Shown: positions 10,926-22,431, counted from the stretch's first letter. The stretch: 64,000 nt of DNA from Eriocheir sinensis (GCF_024679095.1 NW_026111183.1:375596-439595); one strand, 5' to 3'. Numbers and translations are program-made. Notes: generated from the sequence alone by a model not told the origin.

Positions 10926-13900
10926 ATGAGGACTGCGCTTATAGTAGGACTGCTGACACTGCTGGCTCTGGACGTCTGTCAGTCCAAAGTGAGTATGATT
11001 TGTGGTCGAGGTGTTCTTGCATATACACACGTCAGCTACAGTGAAACCAGATTAGGGAGATCGTGTTTGCGATGGCTCCAGCGGGCCCTTTCTTCCCCGC
11101 CACTCTGTAAAACAGTACCCTGCAGCACCTATATATTTTCCTCTCATATATTACCTATAGCTAACATATGAGAGGAAGAGATAGGTGTTGGGACTATGTG
11201 GCAGAGCGGCGGGGAGGAAATAAGGACCCGCAGGAGGGAACGCAAAAACGATTTCGCCAATCTGGTTAATTTCACAAAAGGTGTGGTATAAGTCTATTAA
11301 GTCTCAGGTTATGGTCTCCTGCACAACGCCAGTAACAGGTTCGAAAGTTTTGGCTGACAGACTATCTGGTTGACTGCCTCGTCAACGTCCAGACCAGCTG
11401 CTACTCTTCGGCGACAGTTGTAACGCCATATTGTGGGCGAAGCTCAGCTCCGTAGTAAAGATTGCGAGTTCTTTCTTTCTTTAACACTCAGGCTGGTGGT
11501 GAGAAGCAAGGGGATGGGTCCAGGACCGTTGATGCCGACACGAAAAAACTTTTTGATCAACGAGACCATCCACTGCGGAGCTACAGCGAAGACATGAGGC
11601 CTAGACAGGGTAAGTTGCCCCCCTTAAGGGAGATTGGCTGTTGTAGCCACATTTTTTCCAATATATTATATTCTCTCATTATGATTTTGACTTTATTATA
11701 ATGACAATTTAAAAAAAGATAATAATAAAGGGGGCTTCTTACCCCGCATGTGGGGTAAGTAGCCCACTGGGTAGGCATTTTACTCCACTCTGGTTTACAG
11801 TAATAAAACTCACAGAAACATAAGAAAAATATTTTTCCCACATTATAAAAATATAAAATGTATTCACTTTTTGAAAACTATACCCTATAAATCTCTCTTG
11901 ATGTGAAATATAGGAACACAGTCAAATTTGTGTCTCCTAATGAATAGAATGTAAAACTAAAGAATTAATTAATTTTCTAAAAGGTATCCCCTTCTTCTAG
12001 CTTCCCTTTCTTCTGAATTTTTGTAACAAAAGGAACATCTACTTTCATGAAAAATATATGGAACTTTGATAAGAATTGATCAAATATGTCCTTTCTGTTG
12101 AATATTAATATCTGAAACAGTTAAAAATACCAACTTCCTTATAGTCTCAAACTCAAAAGTGTTCACTTATGGATGCCTTTCAAAAACTTAAACATGCAGA
12201 ATGCACAACTGGAGTAGGCCTAGATCTGTATGTATGTCAAAACTATGAGTCTGATTAGGCATTACAGTATTGCTATTTTTTATTTATTTATAGCAATACT
12301 GTAATGCCTTATCAGACTCGCAGTTTTGACTTACATACAGATCTAGGCCTACTCCAGTTGTACATTCTGCATATGACCAATTTCTACAACCCTGACATTG
12401 GACCCATTTTTCTGAAGGTCTGCTATTAGCAAATGGTTCCCCACACACCAAACAAGGCCATTCATCCTCATCACACGAAGCTGGAGATAGAGTTTTTTTT
12501 CTTTGTTGCTGATAATGGGGTAAAAGGCCCACATGTGGGGTAAAAGGCCTCCCTGTGGGCAACTTACCCCAAAGGCACAGGGGGCCTCTTACCCTGGCAA
12601 CTCATATATACACAAAATGTCACCATCTTTCCTACAAATAAGTAGGCAGAGTATAATCACATGCAATATGGTATAGACATCTTAGAGCAAGTATCCATAG
12701 ACATCAGGCTAACTCTACAGTTCTTTGTCGTTAATTAGGTATCATTAAAATCACTGAAAACTTACAAGAAATTAGACAAAAAGAAGAAATGTCCCTTTGT
12801 GGCCAGAGCAACTGTCCATTGTTTACTCCAGTAGTTCCTGTGAGCAGAGAGAGTTGGCGTTGCCTACTTGATCATGTGACTGCTTGAGAAAAGAAAAACA
12901 AAACCAAGGGGGGCCTTTCACCCCAGGGGGCATCTTACCCCACCTTACCCTAAGTTTTCATCTGATACAAATTGTCATGAACAAAAAAACACACACAAAA
13001 AAAACATGTCATTCACTTAGACAATGTTTGAAGCACGTCCCAAAAGTATATTTCGAATAAGTGTATTTGGGCCCACCGGGTAACTTGACTGACCACCTAA
13101 TGCCGCGTTCAGACCTGTGCGCCTTGCGCATAGTTGCCGTGCATCTTCCGATGCCTCTACGCATGCAACACGCACTCTCACGCATGCCTCTTCCTCGATG
13201 GATGCACATGCCTCTTTCTGCTCACACCTGGAGTGAAGCACACATACTCGTTTCAGTCGTCAAGAAAGTTTCTCTGCCAGGCCTTGTTTCTTCTTCATCT
13301 AGAATGAAGAGAAGTGACTTGTAGAGGAACCAGGACGGCTTTGGAACATCATCACCATCGGAACCGCTCTTCGTCTTCGACAAGTGTTCCTTGTGCACTC
13401 GTCGGAAGTACGACCGAAGGCTTTTAATTTTGTTCAGGACTGCCTCCGACGTCCCTATTTCACATTTATTTTTGAGGAACTGTAGAGAATCATTCCGTTT
13501 TACCCTGTCTTTATAGTCTGCAGAGCAAGCCATCCACAGACAAGTAGATGAACGATAATCCTCAATATAGTTTATACTTTTGTCATTGGACCAATCCTCC
13601 ATATACTGACAATACAAAGGAGGATCTGAAAATTAGAAAACACGGCATAGTAAACCGTACGTGGTTGACGGGCGACTGTTGCGCACGAAAAGTTGCACAG
13701 GTGTGAACGCGGCTTAACATCACGTCCACTCACAGGGGTTGCAGTAATGCCGGTGGGTCCTGTTTTAGAAGGAACCCTGAAGGATGCGACGAAATAACAG
13801 ACACGGAGAACTTATGTAGTGCCGGCTGCCGGTGCTGCACGGACACCGTGGACGGTAACAGGGTCAAGGACGGTAACAGGGACACACAAATAACCATCAG

Positions 13901-14401
13901 CGGATCTTCCTCGGCTGGCGGCTGGTTACTGTTCAAACTAGGCAATGATGCAGCAGTGCCTACATCACCTCAACTTGAAATGAAGCATGTTCTTTATTAT
14001 GGATATTCCCCGATCTCAAATAAGAATAACGTCCTCCTTCACTCGCCTTATTCATCTTCACAGTAAAACACTTCTGTCTTTTCATGATCCCTCTCACAAC
14101 GCGCCCATCGCTGGAGTAGGCTACACCCCGAACATTTCCCGAACCTTCCTCCCAAAACACACCTACGTGTACTCCTCTACATGCTGCCGCACTTGTTTAA
14201 TTTACTCTCTCCTTCATTTTTCAGCTTGTTCAACAAGCCCGTGTGGTACTGGAAATGGCAGCTGCAGGGATAGCTGCATGAGCGGGGAATTCCCTAACGG
14301 ACTATGTCAATCATCAAGTTGCTGGTGAGAGCTTGGGAACTTTCTTTGTTGTCTGTCAGTGTGAACGCTAAGTATATAGTGACATGACTGTGTGTGTGTG
14401 A

Positions 14402-14448
<47 letters not shown>

Positions 14449-17311
14449 ACGGTTTGCTGCTTTCAATCTTTTGTTAATGAGGGCGCTTTTATTAATGACG
14501 CTGTAGTTTATATTTCTGTTCGACTCACGGTGCAGCCCCCTACCCCTTACCCCAGGCTCCATTTGGCAATCTCAATCAGGCCCGTAATTTTCGCAGACCT
14601 TTGGGGGGTGCTATATAGACTCTAGCGGGGTTCATAGGTTCATGAGATGGCAAGCGAAGCGAGCACGGGCAGGTTGGGGAATTTTTTTGAAAAAATAAGC
14701 ACTTTTAGGGACATTTTGCCGCTTTAACAAACAGTGGCCGTTATAGAAAACACCGAAGAACAGAAAAGCCGCTATAGAAAACAGTGAGGGTTATAGCCCC
14801 CCCTAGCCCTCCAAGAAATAACGGCCCGGTCAATGAAGGCAGGGTGGACAGTAGAGAGGATGACAAAGGTGATCAACGGGTTAAGAAATTTGCCTTCTGA
14901 GGACAGACAGACATTTGAATTGCATCCTCTAGAAATTAAGGCGGAGGGTGCAAGGGGACTTGATCGCAGTTTATAAATGGATGACGGGCTTCAATAAGGA
15001 TGATGTTAATAAGGTTTTGGTGGTAAGGTAGAGCCGGGTAGGACACTTAGCAATGGTTTTAAGTTGGATAAATTCAGATTCGACATGGACAGGCAAAAAT
15101 TGGCTGATCAACAGAGTGGTGGGTGAGTAGAATTGGCTTGGCAGTCATGTTGTGAGTGCCAAAACGACCGATACATGCACCCAAATGAAGATTAGATAAA
15201 TTCATATAGATAGTGAGGCTAGGTATGGTTAAGTTCACAGGAGCTGCCCTGCATAGGCCTACCGACCTCTTGCTGTCTCCTAATGTTCTCATGTTATTAT
15301 GTGGGTGATCTTATTCTGCCATTCAGAGTAGGGCGAAAAAGTTAATCAACGGCGAAGGGACGTGAGCTCAGCATTGCCTCTGACGCTTGATGACCACATA
15401 GCCACCCTGCAGAGCTTCAAATATCTGCGGCCACCGCCTTCCCCTGATTTACAATGACCTACGTTCCTCTGACAGGTGCTGTGAACCTTGTAGTGTAGAT
15501 GGAAGCTGTTATGATGGCCTCTGTGTGGTTAACTCCGCATGCTCTGCAATAACCGAGTACGCAGCTGGGAGTTGTGGCTTGGGCGCGTGTACCTGCTGTA
15601 TGACCTGCCAAACAAGCGACGATTGTGCGAACGCCGGAGGTCAATGTATCAGTGGTACTGCTACGTGCGGTACCGGCACGGCGCCGAGCTCTCAATTTGG
15701 CTGTGACGATGGAAACTGCAAGTGCTGTGAGCCAGTAGTAAGTCAACGCCAGCACTTAGACGCCCGTAGGAGTCATGCACTTTAACTTTGCTTATGTTAT
15801 ATTACTAGGCTTTCTTCAGTTCAAAGTTCAGTTTTGACGGTATTTGAAGCGGGACACTTTCTACATCTACTGTTATCAACCATTACTTTTTCCAAATGCA
15901 AGGCGGGATGTCAAGGATACTTTTATACTAAAAGATACACCAAAAGTTGTTTCATGGCATTCTTTCCCTGGTGATATACAAGGCAATGTAGTTTTTTTCT
16001 CTCACCTATAGTATATTCAACAATTGATAAATATAATTATAAGCCTAGAGTAATCCAACTCGGAAATATTAAATAACTTTGGTGTGCTATTTTGTTGGTT
16101 GAGAATGAGATCAGCAAAGACTGGGTCATAAACAAACAGGAGAATGATTTAATAAACAGTCTTGGTGGTGTGAATACGACAGAGCTTCTCAGAGCTTAGA
16201 GAAACATGTGGATAAAAGACTTACGAGTATGATAACTTGTGGATGGCTTTCAAGAGTTGCTTTGTATGGACTGACAATTATTTCCCTTGCCTATTCCTAG
16301 CTCAATACCTTCCCTTCCGTCCTCTACTTGCTTTTATCCCCTTCCCCCACCTTTCTCCCCTCAACAGTGCACTCCCAGCAGCGCCTGTGTTGATGGCCCC
16401 AACCCGGGGAGATGCGTGGATATCAACGAAGATTTTTGCGACGCTGGAGATGAATACCTAACAGATGATGGGTGTGGGAACGCTGACTGCAAGTGTTGCA
16501 AGACCTGTGGGCCAGACTATTCGTGTGCCCGTAAGAATGGGATATGCGTCAACCCAACTCAGCTACCTGAACCGACACGCAATCCTCACGGTGAGTTATG
16601 TCTGTTGAACTCCCTAGTTCCTATACCTCAGGATAAGACATAGAATTGTACAGCACTAATCATGCAATTAGCTCTGCAGAATTTCCGAGCGTAGGGAGAT
16701 GTGGGTTGAGGTATGAGTCGTTCAAGTCCCAGGCAAGATGACTGATGGGATACGACGTGGATTCCAGGGGTTGCCTTGTAGTTAAGGGACTGGGACTGGC
16801 AATTTTTGTTTGCTCTTGGCCTTTCTGTTCAATATGCTTCTCAACATAATAACAAAGTAGGAGCGCAGGTCTGAAGGTGTGCCCTCGTCGGTGGCTGATT
16901 GCAAAGAAGCGCCCTGGCGAATTCAAACTCTTCAAGCTAAGTTTGCCTTGGTCATCAACTCATCAGACTATAATCGAATCCTTCTTCACTGTGCTTTCAA
17001 TTAACCTTGCTTACCTCATGCTTACCTTACTAAATCCGAATTGCCACTACCATTCCCTTGTTCTTAATTGAACATCACCAGATTAATAATGATATGCAAT
17101 ATGTATACAAACTTGAATGCTTTCCACAGATCTATGTCCCGCGGGATATCGTCGTTATATGCCAGGCGCTTGCGGCACTGATGACTGCATCTGCTGTGTT
17201 CCAAGGGTGAGTAGTCGTGTGTGTGTGTGTGTGTGTGTGTGTGTTCATACTAGCTACCTACTTTTGAGTGATTCACGCCCTCTCTTCCCTTAGCCTCAAT
17301 CTGCGGGGTGA
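10926..17311 (+). CDS. Secreted multi-module cysteine-rich protein gene
   Basis: Proposed coding exons are 10926-10988, 11492-11609, 13736-13854, 14225-14324, 15476-15737, 16368-16590, 17130-17206 and 17294-17311, each with GT donor and AG acceptor. Exon 1 encodes a signal peptide (MRTALIVGLLTLLALDVCQS); exon 2 a charged, cysteine-free linker. The rest holds six modules of about 35-50 residues, each rich in Cys and ending C-x-C-C (CRCC, CWCC, CTCC, CKCC, CKCC, CICC). Phases agree at every junction except exon 2 to 3 (phase 1 left, phase 2 needed), so an exon in the transposon-filled intron may be missing or the boundary has changed. Expected product is over 320 residues, extracellular and disulfide-bonded. 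I do not recognise the family; a structural, cuticle, immune or protease-inhibitor-like role is possible but unproven. Confidence 0.75.
12196..12370. repeat. 80-bp imperfect palindrome
   Basis: 12196-12275 and 12291-12370 are reverse complements with few mismatches, separated by a 15-base AT loop. The right arm overlaps the transposase-like reading frame on the minus strand, so the left arm is an inverted duplicate of that end. Confidence 0.8.
12284..12562 (-). pseudogene. C-terminal zinc-finger fragment of a pogo-like transposase
   Basis: About 92 residues with Cys pairs in WPCLVCGE, WVQCQGC and AECT, a PHD/treble-clef-like spacing typical of the C-terminus of some DDE (pogo/tigger-type) transposases in arthropods. 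No DDE catalytic core is visible on either side, so this is a remnant. Confidence 0.5.
13101..13714 (-). mobile_element. Harbinger-like 614-bp element with TAA target duplication
   Basis: The ends are inverted repeats of about 20 bases (tgccgcgttcagacctgtgc at the left; its near reverse complement at 13694-13714). TAA stands directly outside each end (13098-13100 and 13715-13717). A 3-bp TWA duplication is diagnostic of PIF/Harbinger. Inside is one minus-strand ORF with a MADF domain and no transposase. The right end is only 21 bases from the acceptor of exon 3 of the host gene. Confidence 0.8.
13222..13617 (-). CDS. MADF-domain (Myb/SANT-like) protein
   Basis: 131 residues. The order CLWMACSADYKDRVKR, then AVLNKIKSLRSYFRRVHKE, then KTKSGSDGDDVPKPSWFLYK, then LLFIL matches the MADF domain of Adf-1-type DNA-binding proteins, including the conserved Trp residues and the SKSG-type turn. 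PIF/Harbinger elements commonly encode a Myb/MADF partner of the transposase, which recognises the ends. Here it is the only ORF within the inverted repeats. It is uninterrupted, lies in an intron and is antisense to the host gene. It could also be a captured cellular exon. Confidence 0.75.
   Translation of the reverse strand: MYCQYMEDWSNDKSINYIEDYRSSTCLWMACSADYKDRVKRNDSLQFLKNKCEIGTSEAVLNKIKSLRSYFRRVHKEHLSKTKSGSDGDDVPKPSWFLYKSLLFILDEEETRPGRETFLTTETSMCASLQV
14391..14447. repeat. (GT)n microsatellite
   Basis: About 55 bases of GT with a short interruption at 14401-14406, directly after exon 4 of the cysteine-rich gene. Confidence 0.95.
14838..15300 (+). mobile_element. LINE E fragment (3' end) in intron 4
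   Basis: Degraded plus-strand copy of the LINE at 52927-56820: it retains MTK.I.GLRNLPSEDR, SNGFKLDKFRF and the 3' UTR with the cctgcataggcctaccgacctctt block, ending in atgttctcatgtta. It has several frameshifts and stops. It lies between exons 4 and 5 of the cysteine-rich gene. Confidence 0.8.
15738..16367 (+). other. Intron 5 of the cysteine-rich gene
   Basis: GTAAGT donor at 15738 and a long pyrimidine-rich acceptor ending AACAG at 16367. AT-rich, no repeat family recognised. Intron 6 (16591-17129) likewise shows no recognisable element. Confidence 0.6.
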
Positions 17312-17647
17312 AACTGTGACCCTGAGCCACCGCCACCGCCTGCACGACCGCCGCCCTGACCGAGGACTGACCCTGCCCTGACCTGCCCTTGACCTGACCC
17401 GCCTCACCTTCATGCACGGACTTCCTGCACGTGCGCCGTGCACGCTGATCCTCTGCAGAGTATTCAATTCTCCTTCTTGGGCTTGATGCCAGAGCACCCT
17501 TCTGCAAAGAAAAAAAAAAAAAATGCACAAACGTAAATAGAGATTACAAAAAATTAACATTTCAGCAGACATGAATTTTTACTTTCGAAATTCTATGTAT
17601 GTTCAGCTCGCAATATGTGTGTACCAGCTGTTCAGAATTATGCTGCA

Positions 17648-17658
17648 AATAAAATAAA
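17648..17658 (+). promoter_or_regulatory. Polyadenylation signals
   Basis: Two overlapping AATAAA hexamers about 340 bases after the predicted TGA (17309-17311), on the gene strand. They are the best candidate 3' end. The (GT)n at 17217-17244 lies in the last intron. Confidence 0.5.
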
Positions 17659-17889
17659 AGCAATCCTTAAAAGTTTTGATGGAGGCAAGTACTAGCGTAG
17701 AGTCCTTCAGGAAGGTAGGATATCCTGTCCCCTTTATCATCAGAGCCTCAACTCCTAACGATACTGCTCTAGGATTACTTTCTATGCATCTTTAAGGAGT
17801 TGCAAAGGCCGAGAATTCAGTGCCATGTTTCCAAGCTCATCTGTCACATGCCAAGACCTAAACTATCAGCTCCGGTTTTATCTACAAGC

Positions 17890-18480
17890 AAATTTGAAGC
17901 AAGTCAATGCACTAGTCCCCTTTGTCTATCTGATTCTTTAGTTACTTTCTTACATCAAAGGAAGCAGTCAAAGGCAGAAACACACGTAAAAATCAGGAGA
18001 GGGAAAAAAGACCCCCAAACCAAGTCAATGCACTAGTCCCCTTTGTCTTCTTTAGTTACTTTCTTACATCAGAGGAAGCAGTCAAAGGCACACACAAACG
18101 TGAAAATCATCAGGGGGAAAAAAAGATCGCAAAAGTAGGCTACTGCTCCTCAAACGGGTAACTGATAGATAGCCTAAGTCCGAGTCAACACTTTAGTCCC
18201 CTCTGTCTATCCGATTCTTTAGTTCCTTCCTTACATCAGGGGAAGCTGTCAAGGGCAAAAACACACAAAAACAAACAGGGGAAAAAAAAGACCACAAACT
18301 ACAGCACCCCGAAGGGAAACGTGTGATAGATTAGTCCAAGTCAACGCATTAGTACCCATTGCTTGTCTGATTCTTTAGTTATTTCTTACATCAGAGGAGG
18401 TTGTCAAGGGTAAATTCACACACAAAAATAGCAACAGGAAACAAAACTCTCTAAACTACAGTACCCCAAACGGAAAAAGT
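17890..18480. repeat. Tandem array of about 123-160-bp units
   Basis: Four diverged units start at about 17899, 18022, 18181 and 18337, each with a (c)aagtcaa.gca.tagt.cc block, then gattctttagtta, then cttacatca.agga..c.gtcaa.ggc. The last block resembles the 3' UTR of the jockey-like LINE C (caaaggagacagctcaaggg), so the array may derive from a LINE tail. Confidence 0.75.
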
Positions 18481-18599
18481 GTGATAGATAAGTCCCAAAG
18501 ATTAACCAGAAACGGATTTGATATTGAACTCTCCGCTTAAGGACTTTCATCGCCAGCAGAATTTCGCATCACACTGTCACTATATCACCCATAGGAATT

Positions 18600-19070
18600 A
18601 ACCCCGGAAAAATACACGAGGGAGTAGACTTGAAATTTCCCTCCTATGGCTCCTGAAAGTCTAAAATCGCCACTGGGAACTATTAATAATTTTGAAGATG
18701 GACTCAACGGAATTTCCTGACCTATTCTTGTGTGTTAGGCAGAGGAACTAACCCCGGGTAAATACTAGAGGGGGTAGACTGACTGTGGCGGGGGAGAGGT
18801 ACTTAAATACTCCCTCCTATGGCTCCTGAAAGTCTAAAATCGCCACTGGGAACTAATGATGTTTTTCAAGGTGGACTCAGCGGAATTTCCTGACCTATTC
18901 TTGCGTGTTAGGAATAGGAACTGACCCCGAGTAAATACAAGAGGGAGTAGACTAAGTGTGTTGGTGGGGAGGGGCAGTTAAATACTCCCTCTAATGGCTC
19001 CTGAAAGTCTAAAATCGCCACTGGGAACTAATGATATTTTTTAAGGTGGACTGAGCGGAATTTCTTGACC
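18600..19070. repeat. Tandem array of about 173-bp units
   Basis: Three units share the block ggctcctgaaagtctaaaat and cggaatttc(c/t)tgacctatt. The same point recurs at 18641, 18814 and 18989, giving periods of 173 and 175 bases. No coding potential. Confidence 0.85.
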
Positions 19071-19174
19071 TACTTGATTGATTGAGTTGTAGGATCATGT
19101 CGCCGCAACTGCAGTGGTCATATGGCTCTCGCGGAAATTGTCTGGGGGGGTAGGGGCGCCCATGGGTGGTAGAG

Positions 19175-19330
19175 TGGCAAGGCAGAGGAAGCAGTTCAAG
19201 GGCAAAGAAGGAAACAATAATGAAAAAAAAGCCCGCTACTCACTGCTCCTACAAAAGAGTTGAGTGGCCGAAAGACAGGTCAATTTCGGGAGGAGAGGTG
19301 ACCTGTTTTCTACTAAAATAGAGGTTGAAA
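19175..19330 (-). mobile_element. LINE C 3'-end fragment
   Basis: Contains the 3' UTR signature of LINE C read on the minus strand (gcccgctactc.ctgctcc, then ggtcaatttcgggaggagag). The following 19331-19835 is AT-rich and shows no recognisable feature. Confidence 0.75.
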
Positions 19331-19839
19331 TCACACAGGAGGCCTTAAACATCAAGTGACTAGTTTAAGTCTTTCAAAAGAATCATTACCTGATTTTCTG
19401 TGTATTTTATTTCCCTTGGGGTCCAATCAACCCCCAAAGTATGGCAAGTGGCAGGATTTATATGATTACTTATCTAGGGTTAATTACCGTAAATCCCCTG
19501 CGTTCTTTCTTGGCAAACTATAAATACACAGCAATACAGAAACTGATATTGTTTGTATAAAAAATATAATGGATATGTTTCTTTCTCTACACAAGACGAA
19601 AATAATGCCGATATGACGGTACTTGACAACTCGGGTGGAAAAAACACGTCCTTGCATGAAAGTAATGCAAATTTAAGCAGAAAAAGGCTCCGAAAAAATT
19701 TCTGCTTGCATTGCTGCATGTCCTGAGTACCTGCATTGGGTGTGTCCGTGTCTCTTTCGATGAAAATTTGGCCAAGAACAATTTGAGGGCGTGCACATGG
19801 GTTCTGACGACGGTCCTATATCCATGATGGTGCTAAGTT

Positions 19840-20575
19840 TTGTTTACATCAGCTGAGGGAAATGAGGTGCAGTTCACGTTAGGAGACGTCACTACTGGGT
19901 GGTTAGAAAATAATGTAGGAGTCAGACAAGGCTGTGTGATGTCCCCGACGCTTTTCAACATGTACCTCGAGGAGCTGATAGTGAGAATTAGGAAAGCCGG
20001 GAAAGGAGTAGAGATAGGAGGAGAGAGGTTAGGGTGCCTGGCTTACGCTGATGATGTAGTGTTGATGGCGGAGAGGAAAGAGATGGAGGAGATCCTGCAC
20101 ATAGCTCAGGCATATGGGAGGGAGTGGGACCTGAAATTTAGTGAAAGAAAATGTAAGGTTATGGAGTTTGGTAGTGGAGGCAGTAACCAATGGGTACTAG
20201 CTGTACTGGCATGTAGGAGACTGGAGGAGCAAACTGTTGTTTAAAGCAAGAACAGGAACCCTGGAGGTAAACGGCAGGAACAGGGACGGGGGAGACCAGA
20301 ACTGTAGCTGTAGGACAGGGCAGATAGAAACAGTAGAACACCTAATAGTGGAATGCAGCAACTATGAGAGGCAGAGAGGGGAGTTGGTGGCAGGAGTAGG
20401 GATGGTAATAGGCAGAGAGGAGTGGGCTAGGAGGCTGGAGGAGGAAAACGGGGCGATCTGCACGGTGTTGGGGCTGTATGGAGATAAAAAGGAAACGGAA
20501 AGAAGAATGGTAAAGTTGGCAAAAGTGTTCCTCGCGCAGTGCTGGGAAAAAAGGGCACAAAGGTCTGAATAAGTG
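19840..20575 (+). pseudogene. LINE A reverse-transcriptase remnant
   Basis: The first part (about 134 residues) contains GVRQGCVMSPTLFNMYLEEL and the catalytic box LAYADDVVLMAE. Around 20200 an internal deletion and frameshift lead into a second frame with a C-terminal Cys-His motif (CSCRTGQIETVEHLIVEC), as found after the RT in several LINE clades. Endonuclease and N-terminal RT are absent. The two parts belong to one element that lost its middle. The clade is uncertain; it differs from all other LINEs in the window. Confidence 0.85.
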
Positions 20576-20577
20576 AA

Positions 20578-22345
20578 TATTTACATAGATTTACATAGAA
20601 AATCAGACCACACAGACCCCATGGTCCAGACTTGGTGGTCTGTCCTTAAACCTAAGTGATTTTACATTAATCAGAAGACTCCAAAACGTTGCATTTCTAC
20701 TCTAGTTGATATTAAGTTGAAGAAAGTGACGGTCGAGCTTATTTTTGAAGGAGTCAATCGTGTTACACTGGACCACTGATGGTGGAAGCTTATTCCATTC
20801 TCGCACTACAACGTTGGTGAAGAAAAATTTGGTGCAGTCTGAATTTACTTGTCTACATCTGAGTTTTACGCCATTGTTCCTCGTGCGCAAAGTGTCATCG
20901 ATCATAAACAATGTTGATCTGTCTACATTCGTGAAACCATTAAGTATTTTAAAACATTCGATCAGTTTTCCTCGGAGGCGACGTTTCTCAAGAGAGAACA
21001 TGTTAAGGGTAGAAAGCCTTTCTTCGTAGGATTTGTTGCGCAAGGAAGGGATCATTTTCGTTGCCCGACGCTGAACACCTTCTAATTTAGCAATATCCTT
21101 TGCATGGTGGGGAGACCAAAACTGTACCGCATATTCCAAGTGGAGTCTGACTAAACTGTTGTAGAGCGGGAGTATTACATCTTTATTCTTAAATAAAAAG
21201 TTTCTTTTAATGAAGCCCAACATTCTGTTCGCTTTATTTGCTGCATCGATGCATTGCTGTGAGAATTTGAGGTTTGACGCGATTTTGACCCCTAAGTCCT
21301 TGACGCATTGAACGCTTTTGAGTTTAACGCCGCGCATTTCGTAATCGAACTTCTTATTCCTCGTTCCAACTTGAAGGACCTGGCACTTGTCTACGTTAAA
21401 GGGCAACTCCCATCTATCCGACCAAGCTGAAATTTTGTGCAAATCCTCTTGGAGGCTTTGCCTGTCTTCGTCAGTGAGAGCCGAGTTACCAATCTTTGTG
21501 TCGTCTGCAAATTTACTAATGCGGTTATTGAGTCCAACATCCACGTCGTTGATGTAAATAATGAAGAGCACTGGGCCAAGAACCGAGCCCTGAGGGACGC
21601 CACTAGTGACCGGCGCCCACTCTGAGTTAAATCCGTCAATCACTACTCTTTGTTGTCTGTTGCTCAACCAATTCGCGATCCATTGGTTTACTTGACCGTC
21701 AATACCTATTTGCTTTAATTTGTAAAGTAATTTATGATGCGGGACTTTATCAAACGCTTTCTGGAAATCAAGATAGACTACGTCCAGTGATTTGGTTACG
21801 TCATAAACAGTGAAGAGGTCGTTATAAAAGGTTAATAGATTTGATAGGCAGGATCTTTTATTTCGGAAGCCATGTTGTGAGTCCCCAATTAATGAGTGGC
21901 TTTCAAGGTAACTCACAATTTTGTCTCTAATTATGCCCTCAAGTAGCTTACCTACAACCGAAGTTAGACTAATGGGCCTGTAATTACCTGTTACTTTTTT
22001 GTCTCCTTTCTTAAAAATCGGTGTCACGTTAGCCTTTTTCCAATCTGAAGGGACGATGCCTTGTCGCAAGGACATATTGAATACGGTTGTGAGGGAGGAG
22101 AGTATTTCGCACTTTGTTTCTTTCAGCAGAGTTGGATATACTTTATCAGGTCCAGGACTTTTATTTGTTTTAAGTGATTTGAGGGCTTTAAGGACTTCAT
22201 CGGGTTTTATTTCAAAGTTAGGCAATGCATGCTCGGGATTTACATTAGTACTGGTGTTGTTGGTGGTGGGGGGAGGACTGTTATTATTAAACACCGAGGA
22301 AAAGTAATTATTTAATAGGTTTGCAACGTGTTGGCTGTCAGTCAC
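20578..22345 (-). mobile_element. LINE B copy 1 (CR1/L2-like), 5'-truncated
   Basis: A minus-strand open frame of 547 residues (22345-20702) is followed by a 3' UTR ending in the tandem motif atgtaaat. RT motifs in order: SPGPDKVYPTLLKE, WKKANVTPIFKKGDKK, NYRPISLTSV, VVYLDFQKAFDKVPHH, GVPQGSVLGPVLFIIYINDV, SKFADDTKIG, then FWSPHHAKDIAKLE and the Arg-rich tail. The frame has no stop, so it was recently functional, but there is no endonuclease: the 5' side runs into (AG)n at 22346. Nearly the same protein is encoded on the other strand at 62061-63653. Confidence 0.95.

Positions 22346-22431
<86 letters not shown>

Larger units (their letters stand above)
11610..12957 (-). mobile_element. pogo-like DNA transposon remnant filling intron 2
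   Basis: Both ends and several internal places carry GGGTAA(G/A)...GCCCC motifs: gggtaagttgcccccctt at 11608-11625 and, inverted, gggggcatcttaccccacc at about 12935-12953. A minus-strand zinc-finger remnant lies at 12284-12562. Such GGGGTAA ends next to a C-terminal cysteine finger are seen in pogo-type elements of arthropods, from general knowledge. Exact termini and TA duplication are not resolved. Confidence 0.5.

Noticed and set aside
17890..19070. CRISPR-like array
   Set aside because: Units are 120-175 bases, diverged and without regular spacers; this is an animal satellite.
19480..19796. Two small minus-strand frames
   Set aside because: AT-rich, overlapping, no motif and no splice support.
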